Part shown: positions 7,711 through 13,454 of the stretch, piece by piece
Numbering within the stretch: position 1 is the stretch's first letter
Layout of the letters: each line of letters opens with the position of its first letter
NCBI GenBank assembly: GCA_050331475.1
Contig: JBHJGU010000031.1
Span: forward strand, 1 to 13,454
From: JBHJGU01 sp050331475
GTDB taxonomy: Bacteria > Pseudomonadota > Alphaproteobacteria > Caulobacterales > Maricaulaceae
Reading direction: 5' to 3'
DNA length: 13,454 bases
Made by a program: the position numbers and the translations under genes
Notes under the pieces: generated by a model
The model's database searches: none
The model's input: the letters and a program-made list of their open reading frames with translations, nothing else
Told to the model about the DNA's origin: nothing

Positions 7711-9666
7711 TTATTCGGCGCGGATAAAGCCCTGGCCTTGCAGATAGCTCAGCGACCGCTCGTAATCACCCACGAGGCTGAAGGTGTGCGCGGGCGCGTT
7801 GGGCAGGGTCGCGCCGGTTAGGTCGCCGAATGGACTGTCCGCAAAGTCGGTGAAGATCGCTTGGGTGAAGCCATAGCCCGCATTCAACGTGAAGCCGTCA
7901 AACGGATTGGCGTCGAGGGTGATTTCTGTGCCGATGCTGCGCGCGGACGCGGCATTGGTGGTGAAGCTCGTCGCCACGCCGCCAATAACGTCGACGGCGA
8001 CCACTTGCAGATCGTCGTAATCGACAAAGAAGCCGTTGGCGTTGAACACCAGCCGGCCGCCAAACCAGGTCGATTTCACCCCGCCTTCATAAGAAATGGC
8101 GTTCTCTTCGTCGAACGGGACGCCCACGGCGCCGGCCGCGCTGTTAAACCCGCCCGCGCGGAATCCGGTGGACACGCTGAAATAGGTGGAGACTGTGTCC
8201 GTCCATTCATAGAGAATTGAGCCCTTGGGCGTGACGGCGGAGAAATCCTCCTCGCCGAAAAACGCTGGGATCGGCGGGGCAACGAAGGCGGCGACGCCGA
8301 AGCTGATATTCTCGCCCGAAACCTCCACGTTATCTCGGTTAAACCGGGCGCCGGCCGAGAGTTCGAGCTTCGGAATTGGCCGAAAGCGCACATCCCCGAA
8401 CACGCCCACATTGAACACTTCCTGGTCGAACACGGTCGTCACCGTACTGCCGTCATTGGGGAACGGCCCACCGGGTAGCCCTGCGGTCAGAATGAAAAAC
8501 GCGTCATCCCCGGGCGCGAGAACGAAGGTGGAATCGAAATCGTTGAAGCTGAAATTCGCGCCCACCACAAACGATGTCCGTCCTAAGATGGGCGCGTCGA
8601 AATCGATGCTTTGGAAGCGGAATTCTTGAGCGACGGAGTCTTCAACCGTCTCACCGGTGGTGACGAAGAAATCGAGCGGTGTGAAATCGCTGTCGGAGGC
8701 CACATCATTGCTGGCGAGAAAATACGAGGTGGTGGCGATGAAATCGCCAAACCCGGTGTCATAGGTTCCGCGCGCCGTGATCAAGGACCGGTCCGCTTGG
8801 TTGGGGCCTTGGAAATCGGCTAGGCTGAGCAATTGCTCGCCGCCCAAAATACTGTCCACCGAAGCGGTGTTCGTGCCGTCAAAATTGGTCCGGTCGAAGG
8901 AGCCGGAGAGGTCGAGCACGAGCTTCTCGGTCGCTTGCGAGCGTAGGCTCAACCGCGCACCGTAGCTTTCCGAGCCCACCGAGCCCAGTTCCGGGGCGGC
9001 GAACTCCACAAAGCCGTCGCTGATCGCCCCAAAGGCGACAAGACGGGCGGTGAGTTTGTCATCCCCGGTTAGCGAGCCGTTGATCACCCCGCGCACTTCG
9101 CCGTCGGGGAAGCTGCCCCCCTCCACAGACAGCGAGGCGGAGAATTCCTCCGTCGGCTTTTGGGTGACCAGATTGATCACCCCGCCAATGGCGCCGCGAC
9201 CAAAAGTGGTGCCTTGGGGGCCGAATACCGCTTCGATTCGCTCCAGATCGAACAAATTCGGATCAATGCCGATCGTGCCGCCGGTGGGGTTGACGATCAC
9301 TTCGTCCACATAGATCGCCGTGGTCGGCCCGCTGGCGCCGGTGGCGATGAAATTGCTGATGCCGCGGATGGAGATGTTCGTGTCCACCGGGCTTGAGCCT
9401 TCGGTGAAACTGATATTCGGCAGGCGCACTAAATAATCACGCACATTACCAAAATTCGACCGTTCGATCTCTTCCGCTGTCAGAACCGCGATGCTTTGAG
9501 GGACGTCCTGGAGATCTTCTTCCGTGCGCCGGGCGGTGACGAGGATGGTCTCCATATCGACGTCTGCGAACACCTCAGGCGCTCCGGCGTCCTGGCCATA
9601 GGCGACACTCGGGCTCAGCGCTAGAGACAGCGCCAGCGCGCTCACCGATGTAGAAAACCCTCGCAC
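7711..9666 (-). CDS. TonB-dependent outer-membrane receptor, cut short by an in-frame stop
   Basis: The reading frame gives 651 residues; with the downstream segment it would be 736, a normal receptor length. I choose GTG at 9666, preceded by a G-run at suitable spacing, because it gives a signal peptide (STSVSALALSLALSPSVAYG). The ATG at 9810 would place the promoter region inside the gene. Residues about 38-46 hold a TonB-box-like METILVTA. The plug domain follows (about 50-165: DVPQSIAVLTAEEIE, ISIRGI, IYVDEV, ERIEAVFGPQGTTFGRGAIGGVINLVT). The rest is barrel strands, stopping in GFIRAE. The role is uptake of an iron chelate or similar ligand; the substrate cannot be told, though the PepSY neighbour favours a ferric siderophore. 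Without the last strands and terminal Phe, the barrel should not assemble. Confidence 0.88.
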   Translation of the reverse strand: MRGFSTSVSALALSLALSPSVAYGQDAGAPEVFADVDMETILVTARRTEEDLQDVPQSIAVLTAEEIERSNFGNVRDYLVRLPNISFTEGSSPVDTNISIRGISNFIATGASGPTTAIYVDEVIVNPTGGTIGIDPNLFDLERIEAVFGPQGTTFGRGAIGGVINLVTQKPTEEFSASLSVEGGSFPDGEVRGVINGSLTGDDKLTARLVAFGAISDGFVEFAAPELGSVGSESYGARLSLRSQATEKLVLDLSGSFDRTNFDGTNTASVDSILGGEQLLSLADFQGPNQADRSLITARGTYDTGFGDFIATTSYFLASNDVASDSDFTPLDFFVTTGETVEDSVAQEFRFQSIDFDAPILGRTSFVVGANFSFNDFDSTFVLAPGDDAFFILTAGLPGGPFPNDGSTVTTVFDQEVFNVGVFGDVRFRPIPKLELSAGARFNRDNVEVSGENISFGVAAFVAPPIPAFFGEEDFSAVTPKGSILYEWTDTVSTYFSVSTGFRAGGFNSAAGAVGVPFDEENAISYEGGVKSTWFGGRLVFNANGFFVDYDDLQVVAVDVIGGVATSFTTNAASARSIGTEITLDANPFDGFTLNAGYGFTQAIFTDFADSPFGDLTGATLPNAPAHTFSLVGDYERSLSYLQGQGFIRAE

Positions 9667-9706
9667 CTTACAGCCCCCCGCGCGTCTTCCTCTAGAAACG
9701 ATGCGA

Positions 9707-9735
9707 CTGTTAGTGCGAGGCGTTCGCGGCGTCAA
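9707..9735 (-). promoter_or_regulatory. Candidate promoter of the TonB-dependent receptor operon
   Basis: On the minus strand, TTGACG (9730-9735) and TAACAG (9707-9712) are separated by 17 bases. The -35 matches five of six consensus bases and the -10 three of six. The -10 lies about 40 bases before the GTG at 9666. This is a pattern match only. Confidence 0.35.
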
Positions 9736-9769
9736 TGAGAATGCGAATAAGCTGTGCTCATTCGTCTCA
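9736..9769. promoter_or_regulatory. Imperfect inverted repeat, possible operator for the receptor operon
   Basis: GCGAATAAGC, a 3-base spacer and GCTCATTCGT (9743-9765) pair at eight of ten positions. The outer ends TGAGA (9736-9740) and TCTCA (9765-9769) extend the symmetry, though not at equal spacing. It abuts the possible -35 box at 9730-9735. The GCGAAT...ATTCG arms recall Fur-type boxes, but the span is longer than the usual 19 bases, so the binding protein is uncertain. Confidence 0.4.
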
Positions 9770-9810
9770 ATGACCTTCGAGGCCGCGAGTGTGGGGTCGA
9801 TGACTCCCAA

Positions 9811-9842
9811 ACGAAAACCGCCGAGCGCGCGGCCCGGCGGTT
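9811..9842 (-). terminator. Rho-independent terminator after ahcY
   Basis: On the minus strand, AACCGCCG and CGGCGGTT form a perfect 8-bp stem with an 11-base loop. The stem runs into a short T-rich tail (TTTTCGTTT), and the whole lies 25 bases past the ahcY stop. It should separate ahcY from the receptor operon downstream. Confidence 0.72.
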
Positions 9843-9866
9843 CCCTAACGGCGGTGAAGGCCTTGT

Positions 9867-11255
9867 TTAATAACGGTAATGCTCGGGCTTGTAAGGTCCG
9901 TCCTGGCTGACGCCGATATAGGAGGCTTGCTCCTCCGACAGCCGCGAGAGTTCGACGCCGATTTTCGCCAAATGCAGGGCGGCGACTTTCTCGTCCAAAT
10001 GCTTAGGCAGGGTGAAAACCTTGTTCTCGTATTGATCGCCGCGTAGCCATAACTCGATCTGCGCCAGCACTTGGTTGGTGAAGCTCGCCGACATGACGAA
10101 CGACGGGTGACCGGTTGCGTTGCCCAAGTTCAAGAGCCGCCCCTGGGAGAGCAAGATCATGCGCTTGCCGTCCGGGAACTCGACCATATCCACTTGGTCT
10201 TTAATGTTATCCCATTTGTAGTTCTTCAGCGCTTCGACTTGGATTTCATTGTCGAAGTGGCCGATATTGCCTACGATCGCCATGTCTTTCATGGCGCGCA
10301 TGTGGTCCACCGTTAGGACGTCTTTGTTCCCCGTGGCGGTGACGAAGATGTCCGCCCGCGGGGCGGCTTCCTCCATGGTCACCACCTCGAAGCCGTCCAT
10401 GGCCGCCTGCAGCGCGCAGATCGGGTCGATTTCGGTGACCAGCACTCGGGCACCCGCGCCGCGTAAGGATTGCGCCGAGCCTTTGCCCACATCGCCATAC
10501 CCAGCGATGCACGCCACTTTGCCCGCAATCATCACATCGGTCGCCCGGCGAATGCCGTCGACGAGAGATTCTTTACAGCCGTATTTGTTGTCGAACTTCG
10601 ACTTGGTCACGCTGTCATTGACGTTGATCGCCGGGAAGGGCAGCTCGCCGCGCTTTTCAAGCTGGTAAAGTCGCAAAACGCCGGTGGTGGTTTCTTCCGA
10701 CACCCCTTTGATCGCGGCCTTTGCGCGCGCAAAGAAGCCGGGCGTTTGGCCCATACGCTTGCGGATTTGCTCAAACAGGATGGTTTCTTCTTCATTGCCC
10801 GGATTGGCGAGCACAGAGGCGTCTTGCTCGGCTTTCGCGCCGAGCAAGATGTACATGGTCGCGTCCCCGCCATCGTCGAGGATCATGTTCGCCGGCTCGT
10901 CAGGCCATTGAAAAGTTTGGTCGATGAAATCCCAATACTCCTCCAGCGTTTCGCCCTTGTGAGCGAACACCGGAACCCCGGTCGCAGCGATGGCGGCCGC
11001 GGCGTGGTCTTGGGTCGAGTAGATATTGCACGACGCCCACCGAACCTCCGCGCCCAACGCCGTAAGCGTTTCGATCAAAACCGCGGTCTGAATCGTCATA
11101 TGCAGCGAGCCGGTGATCCGCGCGCCCTTGAGCGGTTGATCGACGGCGAACTCCTCGCGCGTCGCCATCAAGCCGGGCATTTCGGTCTCAGCGATGGTGA
11201 TTTCCTTGCGGCCGAAATCGGCGAGGGAGAGATCTTTAACGGCGTGATCGGCCAT
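9867..11255 (-). CDS. ahcY: Adenosylhomocysteinase (S-adenosyl-L-homocysteine hydrolase)
   Basis: The enzyme splits S-adenosylhomocysteine into adenosine and homocysteine with bound NAD, clearing the inhibitory product of methyl transfer and feeding methionine synthesis in the cytoplasm. The 462 residues are full length for the bacterial form. Visible marks are GSLHMTIQTAVLIETL (49-64), CNIYSTQDHAAAA, the substrate segment NVNDSVTKSKFDNKYGCKES (211-230), the NAD loop GYGDVGKG (252-259), TATGNKDV (306-313), VGNIGHFDNE (328-337) and the family ending YKPEHYRY. The bacterial insert of about 40 residues near 150-195 is present. The ATG at 11255 follows AAGGA at good spacing. The gene stands alone with its own terminator. 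A perfect AT-rich inverted repeat and a GC-rich hairpin in the leader suggest regulated expression. Confidence 0.98.
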   Translation of the reverse strand: MADHAVKDLSLADFGRKEITIAETEMPGLMATREEFAVDQPLKGARITGSLHMTIQTAVLIETLTALGAEVRWASCNIYSTQDHAAAAIAATGVPVFAHKGETLEEYWDFIDQTFQWPDEPANMILDDGGDATMYILLGAKAEQDASVLANPGNEEETILFEQIRKRMGQTPGFFARAKAAIKGVSEETTTGVLRLYQLEKRGELPFPAINVNDSVTKSKFDNKYGCKESLVDGIRRATDVMIAGKVACIAGYGDVGKGSAQSLRGAGARVLVTEIDPICALQAAMDGFEVVTMEEAAPRADIFVTATGNKDVLTVDHMRAMKDMAIVGNIGHFDNEIQVEALKNYKWDNIKDQVDMVEFPDGKRMILLSQGRLLNLGNATGHPSFVMSASFTNQVLAQIELWLRGDQYENKVFTLPKHLDEKVAALHLAKIGVELSRLSEEQASYIGVSQDGPYKPEHYRY

Positions 11256-11286
11256 GGGGCTGTCCTTAAATCTGATCAGGGGGCGC

Positions 11287-11332
11287 GTGCGCCTCTTGCC
11301 GCCCGGTCATAAGGCGGCGGACGCACAGAGGC
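11287..11332 (-). promoter_or_regulatory. GC-rich hairpin in the ahcY leader with two possible outer stems
   Basis: In the ahcY transcript, GCCGCC (11313-11318) pairs with GGCGGC (11298-11303) around a nine-base loop. The outer stem can be either GCCTCT/AGAGGC (11327-11332 with 11291-11296) or GTGCG/CGCAC (11322-11326 with 11287-11291). The two share base 11291, so they exclude each other. The structure ends about 32 bases before the start codon. I do not recognise a known SAH or SAM riboswitch core in it. Confidence 0.35.
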
Positions 11333-11339
11333 AAGCTTA

Positions 11340-11361
11340 CATATAAACATTTCTTTATATG
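11340..11361. promoter_or_regulatory. Perfect AT-rich inverted repeat upstream of ahcY, candidate methionine-cycle operator
   Basis: CATATAAA and TTTATATG form a perfect 8-bp inverted repeat around six bases, 85 bases before the ahcY start and about 177 before the divergent chemotaxis gene. It is strikingly AT-rich for this DNA. From memory, palindromes of the ATATAAAGA...TTTATAT type are predicted operators of ArsR-type methionine/SAH regulators (SahR-like) in Proteobacteria. The repeat is seen; the regulator is inferred. Confidence 0.6.
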
Positions 11362-11537
11362 ACTGTTCCGCCGGCAAATCCTGACCAGGGGCGTTCGACC
11401 TCACGGTGGATTGATCCGACAGGTTGAGGTTGTGGGCGCCCGAAACGCCGCTCAGCCGAGTCGCTTCAAGCTTTATCAATCCGGGGTCGGCCACTCTGCA
11501 CGCGGTCAATGTCCGCAGGATGAGTGGAAGGCGTCCC

Positions 11538-13247
11538 ATGGCTGCAGAGCGCATCGTGTCTCGTAAACCGGTTGGACTGTCATTGAGTTCGGTCAAAGCG
11601 CGCCTGGGTTTGGCGATCGCTGCGGCGGTGTTCGCGGTCGTCGCCTTGGGCGGGTTCGCGCTTTACACGGAGACCCAACTCGCGCGGCAAACCGAAAAAC
11701 TCTACCGCCACCCCTATGCGGTGGGCACGGCGGTGCGCGATGTCCAAACTGGGGTGGTGGCCCTTCACCGCTCGATGAAGGATGTCGCGCTGTCGCGCGA
11801 CGCCGAACAATTAAACGCTGCGGTGACGGCCGTCGCCGAGCAGGAGGCCGAAATCCTTCGCCGCTTCGACCTCATTCGCGAACGGTTTCTCGGCGATCCC
11901 CAAATGGTGGAGACCGCCTATCGTCGGATCGTCGAATGGCGCCCGATCCGCGGCGAGGTCATCGCGTCAACGCGGTCCGGTGATCGTGCGGCGGCGGCCG
12001 ACATTACCCGCGCGCGCGGCGCCGAGCATTTGGCGAAGATCTTTCAGTCGGTCGACGCCTTGCGCGCCTTCGCGGACGCGAAAGCTGAGACCTTTAAAGC
12101 CAACAGTGACCGACTTAAGGCGCGTTCACTCTTCGCCACACTTCTGGCGATCGCAATGGCGGTCGGTCTCGCCGCCGCGATCCTGATTTGGACCGGCCGG
12201 TCGATCCTCCGCGCGATCACCGGCTTGTCGGGGGAGGCCTTGCGCCTGGCGGACGGCGATTTACAGGCGGAAGTCGCCGGGCAAGCGCGGCGTGACGAGT
12301 TCGCGCCGCTGGCCCAGGCGCTCGAAGTTCTGCGCACCCGGTCGATCGAACGCGCACGCTTGGCGAATGTCGAAGACCTGGTCGCCGAGCAGGCCCGCCG
12401 ACGGGAGCGCACCGAAAAGCTGATCGCGGATTTCCGCAGCGAGGCAAGCGCGACGCTGGATGCGCTATCTGAGCAGCGCGCGGGACTGGAGACGATGGCG
12501 GAACGTCTGACCGGCGCGGCCCAAACCGCGCGAGACGACGCCGGCGGCGCGCGGGACTCCACCCAAAACGTCGCCGCCCAAGTTCGCGCCGTCGCCGAGG
12601 CGGTTCAAGACATGTCCCGCTCGATCGAGGAAATCGCCGCGCGGGCGGGGGAGGCGCGAGAGACCGCGAACGCCGCCACGGGTCAGGCGCACACGACCCG
12701 AAGCCGGTTCGAGCATTTACGCGGGTCGATCCGGGGGGTCGAAACCGTCTCCACTTTGATCCGGGAGATCACCGAGCAGACGAATTTGCTCGCCCTGAAC
12801 GCAACCATAGAAGCTGCACGCGCTGGCGACGCCGGCAAGGGCTTCGCCGTGGTGGCGCAAGAGGTAAAGACCCTCGCCGGGCAGACCGCGGACGCGACCC
12901 AGTCCATCACGGAGCGCATCACGGACATCCAGACCACCGCCGCCTCGGCCGCGGAAGGCTTTGACGCGATTTTGGAAATGATCGAGGCGGTCACCACCGC
13001 GGCGAGCGCGATTGCGGGCGCAGTCGAAGAGCAAGACGCCGTCACCCGTTCGATCACCCAATCCGCTCAAGACGCCTCCCAAAGCACGGCCTCGGCGCGC
13101 GACAATGTGGTCCGGCTTGGCGCGGTTGTCGCCCAATCCTCCGACGCCGCCGAACAGACCCAGACCGCGGCCGATGCCGTCTCTAAAACCGCTCAGACCC
13201 TGCGCGGGGTGACCCAAACCTTCCTTGACGAGGTGGCCGCGGTTTAA
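11538..13247 (+). CDS. Methyl-accepting chemotaxis protein
   Basis: The product is a 569-residue membrane receptor. The ATG at 11538 follows GGAAGG by six bases; longer in-frame starts at 11424 and 11520 lack a usable ribosome site. Helix one spans about 24-43. A periplasmic helical domain spans about 44-196, with YRHPYAVGTAVRDVQTGVVA and HRSMKDVALS typical of four-helix ligand domains. Helix two spans about 197-219 and a HAMP linker about 219-272. The coiled-coil signalling domain spans about 300-560. Its hairpin tip reads EITEQTNLLALNATIEAARA then GDAGKGFAVVAQEV (410-443), the canonical CheA/CheW contact. No C-terminal CheR-tethering pentapeptide is present; the chain ends LDEVAAV. The ligand cannot be told. 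No che genes lie in the window, so it is an orphan receptor here. It is divergent from ahcY across a 282-base gap, with no sign of co-regulation. Confidence 0.94.
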   Translation: MAAERIVSRKPVGLSLSSVKARLGLAIAAAVFAVVALGGFALYTETQLARQTEKLYRHPYAVGTAVRDVQTGVVALHRSMKDVALSRDAEQLNAAVTAVAEQEAEILRRFDLIRERFLGDPQMVETAYRRIVEWRPIRGEVIASTRSGDRAAAADITRARGAEHLAKIFQSVDALRAFADAKAETFKANSDRLKARSLFATLLAIAMAVGLAAAILIWTGRSILRAITGLSGEALRLADGDLQAEVAGQARRDEFAPLAQALEVLRTRSIERARLANVEDLVAEQARRRERTEKLIADFRSEASATLDALSEQRAGLETMAERLTGAAQTARDDAGGARDSTQNVAAQVRAVAEAVQDMSRSIEEIAARAGEARETANAATGQAHTTRSRFEHLRGSIRGVETVSTLIREITEQTNLLALNATIEAARAGDAGKGFAVVAQEVKTLAGQTADATQSITERITDIQTTAASAAEGFDAILEMIEAVTTAASAIAGAVEEQDAVTRSITQSAQDASQSTASARDNVVRLGAVVAQSSDAAEQTQTAADAVSKTAQTLRGVTQTFLDEVAAV

Positions 13248-13318
13248 TCGCGCGCAAAAGCGACGGATTGGCGAGCCGAGACCGTTTAATGGGCCGGTTA
13301 ACACCTTCGGAGGACGCC

Positions 13319-13454
13319 ATGACGGGCCGCAAGTTTTGGGCGGGGATCGCCTTTATCGTATTCGCCGGCGTTGCGGGGGCGCAATCCGCCGACGCCAGGC
13401 GCGAGGCGCTGCGCAAACAATTCGAGGGCATGCGGCTGAGCCCGCCTGCGGCCC
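13319..13454 (+). CDS. Small exported protein of unknown function, 3' end beyond the right edge
   Basis: The frame starts at ATG 13319, behind a strong GGAGGA five bases upstream, and stays open to the window edge (45 codons). The first 21 residues form a signal peptide: basic MTGRKFW, a hydrophobic core of IAFIVFAGVAG, and a likely cut at AGA-Q. The mature start is charged and helical (DARREALRKQFEGM). Too little is present to name a family. It lies 71 bases after the chemotaxis gene on the same strand and may be read from that transcript or from its own promoter. A TTAA-N8-TTAAC near-match to a CtrA box lies just upstream. Confidence 0.7.
   Translation, partial: MTGRKFWAGIAFIVFAGVAGAQSADARREALRKQFEGMRLSPPAA

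Noticed and set aside
10470..11312. 280-codon plus-strand open frame
   Set aside because: It is wholly antisense to ahcY, which is certain; this is a shadow of its codon pattern.
11256..11537. SAH or SAM-II riboswitch in the ahcY leader
   Set aside because: A hairpin is present, but I could not place the conserved core bases of either riboswitch class, so only a generic leader structure is reported.
12717..13304. 195-codon minus-strand open frame
   Set aside because: It is antisense to the coiled-coil domain of the chemotaxis receptor, and its Gly/Arg-rich composition reflects that gene's codons.
1..13454. CRISPR array, insertion sequence, tRNA or rRNA gene
   Set aside because: No spaced direct repeats, transposase frame, terminal inverted repeats or RNA gene signatures were found when reading through the window.

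Overview
The window comes from a GC-rich alphaproteobacterium. The marks are a DivL-family kinase homologue, two sites matching the CtrA consensus TTAA-N7-TTAA, and high-GC codon use in every gene. A relative of Caulobacterales, Maricaulales or Hyphomonadales is the likeliest source, but the sequence alone does not fix the genus. Nothing points to phage, plasmid, insertion sequence or CRISPR.

Layout on the minus strand, from right to left: ahcY (9867-11255) is followed by a good intrinsic terminator. Next is an iron/siderophore-type uptake cluster of a TonB-dependent receptor (7711-9666, reading frame continuing to 7456), a small multi-pass membrane protein (6889-7443) and a PepSY-type transmembrane protein (5366-6880). 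A secreted TraB/Tiki-like protein (4041-5288) follows. A consensus CtrA site then precedes a DivL-like sensor kinase homologue (1479-3950). A second CtrA site precedes a secreted peptidoglycan-binding protein that runs off the left edge (1-1366). On the plus strand are a methyl-accepting chemotaxis protein (11538-13247), divergent from ahcY, and the start of a small exported protein (13319 to the right edge).

Three stories stand out. First, the uptake receptor has an in-frame TAA that removes its last 84 codons, which still read as a normal barrel C-terminus ending in Phe, so the gene looks freshly broken or miscalled at one base. Second, the DivL homologue lacks His at the phospho-acceptor position and also lacks the Tyr known from Caulobacter DivL: it has Leu there and His one residue later. 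Two CtrA-type boxes around it suggest that the CtrA pathway feeds back on its own upstream regulator and on an envelope gene. Third, the ahcY leader holds a perfect AT-rich inverted repeat and a GC-rich hairpin, which suggests control of the methionine/SAM cycle by a repressor, an RNA structure, or both.

Most of the window is ordinary core and transport sequence. I found no convincing novel multi-gene system.
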